Source: Halobacillus dabanensis (GTDB lineage Bacteria > Bacillota > Bacilli > Bacillales > Halobacillaceae). From it: a stretch of 64,000 nt of DNA. The notes below the pieces were generated by a model. It was not told the DNA's origin and did not search any database. It saw only the letters and a program-made list of their open reading frames with translations. Position numbers and translations under genes: made by a program. Of the stretch, positions 39,001 to 46,767 are shown in pieces. Positions within the stretch are counted from its first letter, which is position 1. Every line of letters begins with the position of its first letter. The DNA lies in NCBI RefSeq assembly GCF_900114165.1, contig NZ_FOSB01000002.1, positions 434,001 through 498,000 of the forward strand, in the 5' to 3' direction.

Positions 39001-39147
39001 GACGAGGGCGACCTTTTTTCCAGCTTCTGCAAAACGTCTTGCTGCTGTAACCCCAGCAAATGTACCTCCAATGATGACAGCATCTACATCATATAAAATT
39101 GGAAGGCTTTTGGAAGATAGATATATCTCGCTTTTCTGTTGAACCAA
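35986..39147 (-). CDS. Tandem FAD-dependent oxidoreductase with C-terminal HEAT-like region
   Basis: A 1053-residue protein with two copies of an FAD-binding (FAD_oxidored/PF12831-type) region. The first dinucleotide fold is at 24-50 (VIIGGTFAGVTAARRFAEAG). The second is at 401-430 (VLVVGGGTSGANAAITAAKE), followed by GLGGTATYGAVDSYWFGR and a late FAD-contact stretch VVGKAISATHDGFAAIRMQ. From about 770 the sequence becomes helical and repeat-like (SKDAVPVLIKEIEKEL), resembling HEAT repeats. There is no signal peptide. The start is TTG with GGAAGGGTGA upstream. It is coupled to the GH38 gene and preceded by a perfect LacI-type operator. Single-copy relatives occur in glycan-degradation clusters, but reactions are unproven. 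It may oxidise a mannose-containing sugar or open a glycosidic bond by oxidation, working with the Gfo/Idh/MocA protein next door. Confidence 0.82.
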   Translation of the reverse strand: MVQQKSEIYLSSKSLPILYDVDAVIIGGTFAGVTAARRFAEAGKKVALVESRTYLGTDMCATLRPWVQTRDIGNLSKWTKGLFEKAADSAGETGLYLDQVKRHLEDLLVEENVSVLYASQPIDLIQTYGKRQLIIGNKSGRQIIQADVVIGAESSGLLREFMEGGEESDTGPAVYRKTIEMYRAEGSTAVEISVPKSLGIHNNTVHLHRGYLNDSHVFLEFELVFPYDRTSLAIDNAMEKEIASRHIAMDLASYLIQSHPAFKRAYLAGSSYELHSLSVAKRKCESWRSGGQKFLENRVLGVPLNDFVTYDLDIWYLNEFSAPGLFESPVAACKTGEAFASELVAVWDELLTPCTPSVEPNREPFSYDIHIGEGGSPREGREYPTCEVPGKAVPVLQETDVLVVGGGTSGANAAITAAKEGVETVLLDMNPGLGGTATYGAVDSYWFGRKGGFNVRISEWLQEVHDRINHKSTKWNIEAKMYTLLNEAEKAGVKTYLYATTIGTIMDGTQVKGVVVATKWGVFAIKAKVVIDATGDGDIAAFAGAEHVYGSETDQIVMWYSLAQFAKPGKSQNNFTSMVKVSDIEDYTRAIMEGRRRKRNRDCHDHGIYVASRETRHIFGEVVLTLTDQLKHRQWEDVVNIHFSNHDMKGKSGSSWMNIGLIPPNLEIEVPYRALLPKNLTGILVVGKAISATHDGFAAIRMQADLENLGGVAALAAVQAVRNDCLPHEIDRKHLQSRLVVEDVLPEGVTDRSIEEKTYTDEELERLVGELNGEMPLYSYADMEMDDVYKERIPFVEVCTAGPRVLPYLQRALNQAVEKGEINRQVLLAKALAMYGSKDAVPVLIKEIEKELSGGVLPKRSSFIRHTQLPPDQGAMPDVVYLMYALALTKDERSIAVWRKVAEWVEPSEGNLKDMYKGTFYYIDALCDGAERLARPECIPVLESLHRHETIRNQMRTRALEPDYFKERQAMLELAIGRALAVCGSSQGLHILIDYLSDYRSLLADQAHTYLRRLTGEDFGKHVPEWKSYVEVNHQYDISNTRGGLLWKRRLST

Positions 39148-39165
39148 ACAATCACCCTTCCTTCT

Positions 39166-39179
39166 CGGGAACGTTCCCG
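39166..39179. promoter_or_regulatory. LacI-type operator upstream of the FAD protein/mannosidase genes
   Basis: CGGGAACGTTCCCG is a perfect 14-bp palindrome with a central CG. It lies 19 bp upstream of the TTG start of the FAD protein, inside a 53-bp gap. It matches the core upstream of the LacI-family operon at 33409-33418, so both operons are likely controlled by the regulator at 32231-33253. Confidence 0.75.
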
Positions 39180-39200
39180 TTTATGGAAAATAAAAAAGAA

Positions 39201-40277
39201 TCAAAACTGCTTATGCATTTCTAGTAACTCTGGCCTCTCTATCGATCCGGTTAAGTGATAATGCTTTTCTTCTTCAGAGGCGATATGAATACCATGCATA
39301 ATTTCCAAAACGTGATACGACAAATCGCTATTTGCACGATGATCCCTGCCTTCAATAATCGTTTCAGCCATATCTGCAAGACCAACGCCCCGGCTGTTGC
39401 TTGTGTACCCATGAGTAAGGGGCACATCATGAAACTCTTTTTCATCTTTACGCCGGAATTTTACTGGCCCGCCAAACGTGTTGGGGTCCGGTACACATAA
39501 CGTGCCAGTCTCGCCGTAGATTTCGATTCGTGGCAAATTATTGCCCCAGGAATCAAAGCTTGTAACAAGAGAAGCTACAGCTCCATTTTCAAAATCCAGG
39601 ACGCCAGCAATGTGGGTAGGGATTTCTACTGAAATTTTCCTGCCTTCAGGGGTCACTCGCTCCTTAAATGAGGTACTGGCTGAACCTGTTACTCGTTTAA
39701 TAGAACCCATCATTGCAACGAGGGCCGTAAGGTAGTATGGACCCATATCAAACATCGGACCACCGCCTACCTGATAAAAGAAGTCCGGGTTCGGGTGCCA
39801 AGCCTCTACACCGCTGCTCATGAAAAAGGCGTTGGCTGCCACCGGTTCCCCAATCCATCCGTCCTCAATAAGCTTGATACACGTCTGAATTCCGCCGCCA
39901 AGAAATGTATCCGGTGCCCCTCCAACTTTCAACCCTTTCTCTTTCGCCTTCTCGATTACTTTCTTGCCATCAGACAAAGAAATGGCCAACGGTTTCTCTA
40001 CATAGACATGCTTCCCTGCTTCCAGTGCTTGCAGACTGACTTCTGCATGTACGGATGGAATCGTTAAATTCAAGACAAGATCGATTTCCCGGTCGTTCAG
40101 TAATTCATCCACCGTATACACGTTAGGAACATTAAATTCAGAAGCTTTCTCTTCGGCGTTTTCCATTTTCAAATCTGCCACCGCGTATATATCCAATGAC
40201 GAAAAATGCTGGCAATTCGTTAGATAAATAGTACTGATATTGCCACATCCAATAATTCCAACCTTTAATTTCCTCAT
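39201..40277 (-). CDS. Gfo/Idh/MocA-family oxidoreductase (3)
   Basis: A 358-residue NAD(P)-dependent sugar dehydrogenase-like protein. It has GIIGCGNISTIYL at the N-terminus, the EKPLAISLSDGKK motif at about 94-106 and GGGPMFDMGPYYLTALVAMMG in the second domain; the usual substrate-domain histidine is replaced by tyrosine (GPYYL in place of GxHxx). The ribosome-binding site is GGGGAGGAG. A perfect cre lies 24 bp upstream of the start, so it has its own catabolite-controlled promoter. It precedes the FAD protein gene. It may oxidise the same sugar that the FAD protein handles; the substrate is unknown. Confidence 0.87.
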   Translation of the reverse strand: MRKLKVGIIGCGNISTIYLTNCQHFSSLDIYAVADLKMENAEEKASEFNVPNVYTVDELLNDREIDLVLNLTIPSVHAEVSLQALEAGKHVYVEKPLAISLSDGKKVIEKAKEKGLKVGGAPDTFLGGGIQTCIKLIEDGWIGEPVAANAFFMSSGVEAWHPNPDFFYQVGGGPMFDMGPYYLTALVAMMGSIKRVTGSASTSFKERVTPEGRKISVEIPTHIAGVLDFENGAVASLVTSFDSWGNNLPRIEIYGETGTLCVPDPNTFGGPVKFRRKDEKEFHDVPLTHGYTSNSRGVGLADMAETIIEGRDHRANSDLSYHVLEIMHGIHIASEEEKHYHLTGSIERPELLEMHKQF

Positions 40278-40300
40278 CCTTATTCTCCTCCCCGTACGTA

Positions 40301-40314
40301 TGATACCGCTTTCA
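40301..40314 (-). promoter_or_regulatory. cre site (CcpA operator)
   Basis: On the minus strand the sequence is TGAAAGCGGTATCA, a full match to the cre consensus TGWAANCGNTNWCA. It lies in the 50-bp gap between the ROK kinase and the Gfo/Idh/MocA gene, where it would place the dehydrogenase, FAD protein and mannosidase genes under glucose repression. Confidence 0.75.
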
Positions 40315-40327
40315 AATTTCTTCTTTT

Positions 40328-41296
40328 CTATTTTTCTAAGGCCATCATTGCTACAGAAAAGCTCGCATAATCACCGATACTTTCCCCAAGGCCCGCCGGG
40401 ATGATTTCACAAACGGATAAAGATAAACCAATCGCTTCTTTTTCTAATTCCTCCCGCAGAAGTGGTTCCAGGAGGCTCTGCTGGCGTCCGAAGATGCTTC
40501 CGATTATCACTTTTTCAGGGTTCAGAATATCAATCAATATAGAGACGCCTCTTCCTAATTCTTTTCCCACCACCCGGAACACATCGTTCGCAGTTTCATC
40601 TCCCGCCTGTGCTGCTTCTCCGACCTTTTTTGCCGTTATATTCCTTAACTCATTATAATTTTGACAAAAGGCAGGTTTCTCACCTAGTTGAAGAGCTTCC
40701 TCCGCCTTTTTCCGGGCAAGCCGAGCGATACCTCCGCCGCTGCAGAATCCCTCAAACGACCCAGCCTTGCCAAAACCGACCGGTCCATCGTTCTCCAAAC
40801 GGATATGACCTGCTTCACCAGCTAAATCATTGGTACCTGAGTACAATTGGCCGTTTAAAATCAGTCCAGCTCCCATACCTGTACCAAATGTAAGGAAAAT
40901 CATGTTAGTTGTCCCTTTTCCTGCTCCCCACCTCCACTCAGCCATCGCTCCTGCGTTTGCATCGTTTTGGAGGGCAACCGGGATTTGAAAACGCTCCTCC
41001 AGTTTCGCAACAATTTCTATATTGTCCCAGTCAGGCAGGTTGGGAGGTGAAAGAATGATACCATCACGACTGTTCAGTGGGCCTCCACAACTGATTCCAA
41101 CAGCATCTATACCAGAAAGCTTGTGTTTTAGTTTAAGATTGTTCACTTCATCTATTAGTCTATCAATAACTTGATCGGGAGTGCCAGAGGTAGGAAACCT
41201 GACCTTTGAGAGAATTGTTATTTCGTCTCCCTCTAAGACAGCGAGGGAGGCTGCACATTTAGTTCCACCAATATCAACCCCTGCGAGAATAGTCAT
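40328..41296 (-). CDS. ROK-family sugar kinase lacking the usual zinc-binding cysteines
   Basis: A 322-residue ROK protein. The phosphate loop GVDIGGTKCAASLAV is at 6-20, catalytic D112 is in LQNDANAGAMAEW, TFGTGMGAGLILNG follows, and EAGHIRL (161-167) carries the conserved zinc-type histidine. The usual ROK zinc motif CxCGxxGCxE is replaced by VGFGKAGSFE (173-182), so all three cysteines are missing. There is no N-terminal DNA-binding domain, so it is a kinase rather than a repressor. It overlaps the SIS gene by 4 bp and ends the nine-gene operon. Likely substrates are hexoses or N-acetylhexosamines, such as a mannose or N-acetylmannosamine kinase. Confidence 0.88.
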   Translation of the reverse strand: MTILAGVDIGGTKCAASLAVLEGDEITILSKVRFPTSGTPDQVIDRLIDEVNNLKLKHKLSGIDAVGISCGGPLNSRDGIILSPPNLPDWDNIEIVAKLEERFQIPVALQNDANAGAMAEWRWGAGKGTTNMIFLTFGTGMGAGLILNGQLYSGTNDLAGEAGHIRLENDGPVGFGKAGSFEGFCSGGGIARLARKKAEEALQLGEKPAFCQNYNELRNITAKKVGEAAQAGDETANDVFRVVGKELGRGVSILIDILNPEKVIIGSIFGRQQSLLEPLLREELEKEAIGLSLSVCEIIPAGLGESIGDYASFSVAMMALEK

Positions 41297-41928
41297 TCGT
41301 TAAAAAACTCCTTTTCTAAAATAATGCAGAGCGAGTGATAGATCGGGAGATGACGTTCCTGTACGTCCAGAGTTTCTGTCCACGGAACACGAATAGTTAC
41401 ATCACAGATTTCTTTCATTTCCCCTCCGCTTTCCCCTGTCAATCCTATTGTCCGTAACCCCATAGCCTTCGAGACTTTTAAAGCATTGACAACATTGGCT
41501 GAATTTCCAGAGGTACTGATACCTATTACCATATCTCCCGCTTCTCCATAACCATATACCTGCTGGGCAAAGACCATTTCAGGGGTGACATCATTAATAA
41601 AAGCTGTGCTTAGGGCAGAGTGACTCGCAAGGGAAATCGCTGGAAGCCCCTGTTGTAAGTTTTGAGCGAGAAATTCCCCATTCTCTGGAAAGGCTTCCTT
41701 CAGTTCTTTTTCAAACAAGGAATCGACGGGTCGCTTCAAGGTAAAACCCTTCATCAGCTCACCGACAATATGGTCACAATCGGAAGCACTGCCACCATTT
41801 CCGCAAAGCAGTGTTTTCTTCCCGCTTTTATATCCTTTAATCAAAAAGTGGGCAGCTTGTTCAATGTCATTTCTGCACACCTCAAGGTCCGGATATTTTC
41901 TTAACAACCGCTCCATCTCCTGTTCCAT
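41293..41928 (-). CDS. SIS-domain phosphosugar isomerase (GmhA/DiaA-like)
   Basis: A 211-residue SIS protein. The phosphosugar loop is TLLCGNGGSASDCDHIVGEL (about 39-58), and GISTSGNSANVVNAL follows at about 137-151. It resembles sedoheptulose-7-phosphate isomerase (GmhA) and relatives that isomerise aldose and ketose phosphates. I favour the ATG at 41928; a TTG one codon upstream is also possible. It is placed between the DeoR regulator and the ROK kinase with a 4-bp overlap to the latter. Together they suggest phosphorylation of an aldose followed by isomerisation. Heptose synthesis is an unlikely role, because no heptose-kinase genes are nearby. Confidence 0.85.
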   Translation of the reverse strand: MEQEMERLLRKYPDLEVCRNDIEQAAHFLIKGYKSGKKTLLCGNGGSASDCDHIVGELMKGFTLKRPVDSLFEKELKEAFPENGEFLAQNLQQGLPAISLASHSALSTAFINDVTPEMVFAQQVYGYGEAGDMVIGISTSGNSANVVNALKVSKAMGLRTIGLTGESGGEMKEICDVTIRVPWTETLDVQERHLPIYHSLCIILEKEFFNE

Positions 41929-41948
41929 CAAGATCCACTCCTTTCCTT

Positions 41949-42746
41949 CTAAGAATTTTTTTGTTTGATTTCTTCAACCACTGGTGTAAGTATGACTTCC
42001 ACCCCTTCGCCTTCGATTTTACGGACGATACTCGGGTCTACTAAATCGCTTGTCACAAGAATATCGACACCACTGAAGGGGGCAAAAGAAACAAGCCCTT
42101 CCTTGCCGAACTTGCTGTGATCGGCCAATACTACAATTTTGTTGCCTGCTTCCACCATTGCACGTTTAACCGCCGCTTCATATATATCAAAACTGGTAAC
42201 CCCTTTTTTCATAGATATAGCAGATGCACCTAAAAACGTGAACGCAGCGTTATAGTTTTTCAACTCTGCTTCTGCCTGCGGCCCCATCATACTCATCGTG
42301 TTTTTACGAAGCTTTCCACCAAGCACATAGACATCCGTATCGTTTTTACTACACTCCTCGGCTACATTCATAGCATTGGAAATGACCATAAGTCCCTCTT
42401 TATCTTTTAAGCTTCTAGACATATGCCATGTGGTAGAACCTGCATCGATAATAATGATCTGGCGGTCCTCCACTAATTCGGCCGCCCTCTCACCAATTAA
42501 CTTTTTCTCCAAATAATGTTCCTGCTGCCTTTCCTCAATGGGCATAGGGTCAAACTTGTTTAAATCTTCTAAGATAATGGCCCCACCATAATTCTTTTTC
42601 AGGAAATTTTCTTTTTCAAGGTGGCTTAAATCTCTGCGTATGGTCTCTTCTGACACTTGGAATTCTTTTGTTAAATCCGAAGCTTTGACACTTCGTTTGT
42701 GGGTAAGAATCTCTTTAATTTTATTTCTTCTCTCGGCTGCTATCAT
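41949..42746 (-). CDS. DeoR-family transcriptional regulator
   Basis: A 265-residue repressor. The N-terminal winged helix (about 1-57) includes RSVKASDLTKEFQVSEETIR, and the C-terminal DeoRC domain has IIDAGSTTWHM and VVLADHSKFG that bind a phosphorylated sugar effector. It lies inside the operon it probably controls, overlapping the DUF1537 kinase by 4 bp. The likely operators are the TTTTTGTGT direct repeats before the first gene, since DeoR proteins often bind repeated sites. The effector would be a phosphosugar intermediate of the pathway. Confidence 0.92.
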   Translation of the reverse strand: MIAAERRNKIKEILTHKRSVKASDLTKEFQVSEETIRRDLSHLEKENFLKKNYGGAIILEDLNKFDPMPIEERQQEHYLEKKLIGERAAELVEDRQIIIIDAGSTTWHMSRSLKDKEGLMVISNAMNVAEECSKNDTDVYVLGGKLRKNTMSMMGPQAEAELKNYNAAFTFLGASAISMKKGVTSFDIYEAAVKRAMVEAGNKIVVLADHSKFGKEGLVSFAPFSGVDILVTSDLVDPSIVRKIEGEGVEVILTPVVEEIKQKNS

Positions 42747-44059
42747 TTAGTTTCCCCCTTTATATATTCTTGGGAAGCCAGATGACGAAAACCCTGTTCA
42801 AAAAAGTCTTCCGTTCCGAAGCTCCCTGATTTTAAGATAAATAAGTAGGGAGGTTCTTTATGAGATAAACAAGAAGGAAGACCTGGCTGAATCTCTTTCC
42901 ATACCCTGAACCCTTTAACCCTAAGCGCTTTACATATTTTAGCAGACGTATCTCCGCCGGCTGCGATGAAGCGGTTCTGTCCTGTATCCTCAAGAACTCT
43001 TAATGTCACTTCAGCTAAACGCTCTGAGATCAAGTTGGAGATAGAAGTGCCATCCCACCCTTGTCTTTTCCCTTCCTCCTTCGTTTGTTGAACCTTTTGA
43101 TAGGCTTGACTGGAATGAAAAATTACATCGCTACCGCTTTTTATATCGCCAATGATTTCCTCGGTCAATTCATCGATCATGGAAGAAGGCTGATCTTTCT
43201 TCATAAAGGTCAATGTATCGAACTCGATCGTCTTGTATCCTTTATCCCTCATATAGTTGACTTGATCAATGGTCTGAGGTGTCAGGCTTCCTGCAGTACA
43301 TAACATCCCTGCCTGTCCTATTCGCTCTGGAAAAGCCAAATCCTCCCCAAGGGTATGATTCTGGGATTTAACTTTCGGTATTTCTTCCCCTAAGGCAGAA
43401 CTTCCGCACAACACCTTTTCATCTTTGACGGCATAGGCGATTTCTTTAAGATCATCCTGATCAGTGACATCAAGAATGAGATAATTAACGTCTCCGGACG
43501 CTTTCACTTTTTGAATTTCGCTCTTCAGCCTTTCTCCGCCTTCCTGGATGATGTCCTCATGGATAGCACCGACTTTCCTATCCGTCTGCTTTCGGAGAAT
43601 GGAACATAAATTTGATTCGGTCATCGGGTGGACAGGGTCTTGCTTGAATTGCGAATCAGCAAGCGGAATGCCGTGCACATAATGGACGGATTTTTTAGTC
43701 AGTCGTCCATTTTTAGGAAAGCCAAGCACCACTATCGCAAATTCTTCCCCCAAAGCATCAAGCATGGCATCAAATTCCGCCCCGATGTTTCCCCTGAAAA
43801 CAGAGCATGTTTTATTGAAAAATTGATCAGCACCAGCCTTCTCCATCAGTTTCGTCGCTTGAAAAACTTTTTGATAAGCTGCTTCAGCCTTATCCAGCCT
43901 GCTGTCTGTATCAAAAATCAGTACATTCGGTCGATGGTTATGCACTTCCTCAATTACCGTAGGAGAATAGCTGTACACATCTGTCTCATAACCGGATGAA
44001 CTGAACATAATCCCTATATCATTCGCTCCTGTAATGTCATCTGCGATTACACCAATCAT
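42743..44059 (-). CDS. Four-carbon acid sugar kinase (DUF1537/OtnK-like)
   Basis: A 438-residue DUF1537 protein. The family signature GVIADDITGANDIGIMFS is at the N-terminus (substrate side), and the C-terminal nucleotide domain has RFIAAGGDTSAKICKALRVKG. Characterised members phosphorylate D-threonate, D-erythronate or 3-oxo-tetronates. I start at the ATG that overlaps the aldolase stop as ATGA; the frame also offers a GTG 12 bp upstream. The adjoining class II aldolase of the OtnC type, which decarboxylates or cleaves the phosphorylated product, supports an acid-sugar catabolic function. No obvious OtnI/DenD pair is present, though other dehydrogenases and a racemase-like protein are encoded nearby. 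Confidence 0.85.
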   Translation of the reverse strand: MIGVIADDITGANDIGIMFSSSGYETDVYSYSPTVIEEVHNHRPNVLIFDTDSRLDKAEAAYQKVFQATKLMEKAGADQFFNKTCSVFRGNIGAEFDAMLDALGEEFAIVVLGFPKNGRLTKKSVHYVHGIPLADSQFKQDPVHPMTESNLCSILRKQTDRKVGAIHEDIIQEGGERLKSEIQKVKASGDVNYLILDVTDQDDLKEIAYAVKDEKVLCGSSALGEEIPKVKSQNHTLGEDLAFPERIGQAGMLCTAGSLTPQTIDQVNYMRDKGYKTIEFDTLTFMKKDQPSSMIDELTEEIIGDIKSGSDVIFHSSQAYQKVQQTKEEGKRQGWDGTSISNLISERLAEVTLRVLEDTGQNRFIAAGGDTSAKICKALRVKGFRVWKEIQPGLPSCLSHKEPPYLFILKSGSFGTEDFFEQGFRHLASQEYIKGETK

Positions 44060-44709
44060 TCTGTAACCCACTTTCTTCTAGGCTTATACCCTGCATTTTC
44101 AAGAAAATCATTAACAATTCCTTTTTCTAACCCATTTAAATTGAGCTGAGCCGCTCTGGCTTCCACCAGCATACGACAAGCAAATTCCAAGGTTTGCAGA
44201 GCCATCCTTGCTTCTTTGACGCTGCTCTCAAACACAAGCACACCGTGATTTTCCAAAAAAAGTATATTTGCCTGTTGCGCTTTTTTACCTACTTCCTCCC
44301 CCAGCTCCTCAGATCCCGGATGGGCATACGGTACGCGCGCCACTTTTTCCAAATAATACATGGATTCGACAAAAAGGTCGGAGGGCGGATTGATATCGGA
44401 ACAAGCGATCAACGTGCTGTAGAACGGAGACGCATGCAGAACTGCCTGTATATCCGGGCGTTGGTTGTAAACAGCTGTATGCATAGGAACTTCCTTCGAA
44501 GGTTTCCTGTCAGAGTAGTGGTTCGAGCGGTCCATCGCTACTTCGACAAAGTCTTCGCGGCTCAGTTCCCCCATATACGTGCCACTTGCCGTGATGATGA
44601 ACTCATTCTCCCCTGTTTTGGCGCTGAGATTCCCAGCATTCCCCCATGCCAGCTGATTGTCCATCATATATCGGCCGACTTTCTGTAATTCTTCAACCTC
44701 TGGTCTCAT
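44056..44709 (-). CDS. Class II (AraD/FucA/OtnC-type) aldolase
   Basis: A 217-residue zinc-dependent aldolase/epimerase-type protein. Its N-terminus (NAGNLSAKTGENEFIITASG) and the metal-binding pattern EVPMHTAVYNQRPDIQAVLH, YAHPGSEELGEEV and LFLENHGVLVF are standard. It lies between the unknown 675-residue protein (9-bp gap) and the DUF1537 kinase (ATGA overlap). In OtnC-type pathways such proteins decarboxylate 3-oxo-tetronate-4-phosphate to dihydroxyacetone phosphate; FucA-type members split ketose-1-phosphates. The kinase next door favours the OtnC-type role, but that is inference. Confidence 0.86.
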   Translation of the reverse strand: MRPEVEELQKVGRYMMDNQLAWGNAGNLSAKTGENEFIITASGTYMGELSREDFVEVAMDRSNHYSDRKPSKEVPMHTAVYNQRPDIQAVLHASPFYSTLIACSDINPPSDLFVESMYYLEKVARVPYAHPGSEELGEEVGKKAQQANILFLENHGVLVFESSVKEARMALQTLEFACRMLVEARAAQLNLNGLEKGIVNDFLENAGYKPRRKWVTE

Positions 44710-44718
44710 TTAAACACC

Positions 44719-46746
44719 TCACAGATTTAGCTCTTCTGCAAATTCAGCTGCTTCCTGTGTCGCATACAGAATGACACCGACGGACCAGGCATGAGATAAC
44801 GTCAACAGCATCCCCTTCGGCTGAAAACAGTTTGTATTGTAATACCGTTCGGTAACCATTCCCTTATAAGCATTAAAATCTCCATCCTCACGTGCAATAC
44901 ACTGTAAGAAACAGGCTAAATTATCTCTCGTCCGATCAAGAAAATAGGAGTCCTCCGTATATTTCCAAAGTCTCAGCATCTCAGGGACACAGAATAGTCC
45001 ATAATTATGGAGATGTTGATTAGACGGTGATGCCTGATCTGCTCCTCTTGAGCGGAAGTCCAACTGCTTGAGCATGGTATGTTCAGGAAACTCTAAGTTG
45101 TACGACCAACGGAATGTCATCATCCATTCAGCTGCTCGACGTGCAAGTTCCAGCCATTTGTTATCAAAGTCACTTTCATATAGTAAAACATAAGAAACTA
45201 CAGCATTATAGGCATCCTCAGAAGTAGGAGTTAAGTGGACATCTTCTGGGGCTCCATAAATGAATTCGTCAAGGATGAATGATTGATAATAATGTCCAGC
45301 CTTCACTGCGGCATCGCGATATACCCGACTGTCAAAGTATTTAGCGCCTTCTAACAATGCTGAAATCCACAAAATTCCTCCAGCACCGTCCCATTCTTCG
45401 ACCTCACCAGTTTCAGAGTGATAATAAGAGCCGAAATTCCCGTCTTCGCGCTGGCATTTCACGGCAAAATCCAAGTTTGAGCGGACGGCATTTTCCCAGT
45501 TGTCATGTGTCTGGCCATGTTCCTTCTCAAAGTGAAGGGCGCGAATCATGAATAGAGATGCTTCAGAAACGGTTCTTGCCTGGAGCCACTTATTATTAGG
45601 ATTCCAGCCTGTCCCCCAGCCTTTGTCCGCCTTCCACTCTGCCCAGAAAATACCGATAGGAGAGAGCCCTTCCGCTATTTTATCCAGTACATGAACAGCA
45701 GCTTTTGTGTAGTTAGTATTTTGTTGATTCCTCCCGTAAGTCAAAAGAGCGTAAGAATAAGGGGCACCGCTGACCCAGCCTACGTGCATGTTGGGCCGAT
45801 CTCCCTGTCCGCCTACATTCCCATTGAATTCTCGGTCAAAGGCAGCGGTTTCCATTAATATGTGATGTTCATCATCATAGTGCCACTCATAAAGACCGTG
45901 AGCAGTCAGTTCGGCTGCCTTTTCCAAATCCACCCACGGGTTTGTTGGATATTTTTCCTGATGCTGTGCGTATATCTCACGGACAAAAGGATCGTAGCTA
46001 TGCAGGTCGTTGTTGCCTAAGTAAATTTTATAAGAAAGGGTTACTTCTTCCCCTTTTTCCCAGGTATGAGCCGGGCAGTCGGCTGGGTGAGGATCGACAG
46101 GACTGTGAAAAGTGATCGGTTCTTCCCGATATGGGTAGTTGATCCAGAGGGATGTTTCTTCTTCATTGCCTCTGAAACCAAGACCGCTCAGCCCGAGCTC
46201 AGACATCTCTTCGGTAAAAAGCGCTGCCGAAAAATCATTGTTCCAAGCAAATACCGCCGGAAGAGAGGCTCGATCTGAACGGAAAGCCCAGTAATCGGAT
46301 TCCAGCCGATCAATATCCCCTCCAGAATAATCATATCTGGGATACATGCGGGTATTGTGGGAGAATCGATTTTCTTTATAAAAAGCCCCAGGAATCAGCC
46401 AGGTCGGCTTTCCAGCTCCCAAAAGTTCATATTTGATTTGAAGCCCTGTATCGAGAGTCTCACTGCCGATATATTGAATCTTCAACTTCACATCAAGATA
46501 GTCACAGGATCTATTCTTATAATAAACTTGTGTCTCTGCCTTAAAATGCTCCGATTCCCCCTTGAGGGTAAATCCGTCTTCCTCACCCTCCACCAAGGAT
46601 ACAGGCACTTTTTCATTTTCCTTAAGACTTGTCGTTTCCAGTAAAGAGTTCAGTTGCAAGCTGGACCCTGCCCCTTCTAAATCATCAGGGTAAATGTTTA
46701 TTTTATATCCATCATCTGTTTGCTGGTGCTTAGTTTTTATACTCAA
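44719..46746 (-). CDS. Unrecognised protein, probable (alpha/alpha)6-barrel glycoside hydrolase-like
   Basis: A 675-residue cytoplasmic protein that I cannot place in a named family. Roughly the first 250 residues are beta-rich. From about 260 the sequence is helical and rich in tryptophan, aspartate and glutamate (WEKGEEVTLSYKIYLGNNDL, then GWVSGAPYSYALLTYGR, KADKGWGTGWNPNNKWLQ, EWDGAGGILWISALLEGAKY). This is the pattern of six-hairpin glycosidases and heparinase- or GH88-like barrels. No signal peptide is visible. The start is TTG, 6 bp after GGAGGG. It sits inside the acid-sugar operon, 21 bp after the aldolase gene upstream and 9 bp before the class II aldolase gene. It may release the operon's substrate from a glycan fragment. 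Confidence 0.7.
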   Translation of the reverse strand: MSIKTKHQQTDDGYKINIYPDDLEGAGSSLQLNSLLETTSLKENEKVPVSLVEGEEDGFTLKGESEHFKAETQVYYKNRSCDYLDVKLKIQYIGSETLDTGLQIKYELLGAGKPTWLIPGAFYKENRFSHNTRMYPRYDYSGGDIDRLESDYWAFRSDRASLPAVFAWNNDFSAALFTEEMSELGLSGLGFRGNEEETSLWINYPYREEPITFHSPVDPHPADCPAHTWEKGEEVTLSYKIYLGNNDLHSYDPFVREIYAQHQEKYPTNPWVDLEKAAELTAHGLYEWHYDDEHHILMETAAFDREFNGNVGGQGDRPNMHVGWVSGAPYSYALLTYGRNQQNTNYTKAAVHVLDKIAEGLSPIGIFWAEWKADKGWGTGWNPNNKWLQARTVSEASLFMIRALHFEKEHGQTHDNWENAVRSNLDFAVKCQREDGNFGSYYHSETGEVEEWDGAGGILWISALLEGAKYFDSRVYRDAAVKAGHYYQSFILDEFIYGAPEDVHLTPTSEDAYNAVVSYVLLYESDFDNKWLELARRAAEWMMTFRWSYNLEFPEHTMLKQLDFRSRGADQASPSNQHLHNYGLFCVPEMLRLWKYTEDSYFLDRTRDNLACFLQCIAREDGDFNAYKGMVTERYYNTNCFQPKGMLLTLSHAWSVGVILYATQEAAEFAEELNL

Positions 46747-46767
46747 ACTCTACCCTCCAGTAAATGA

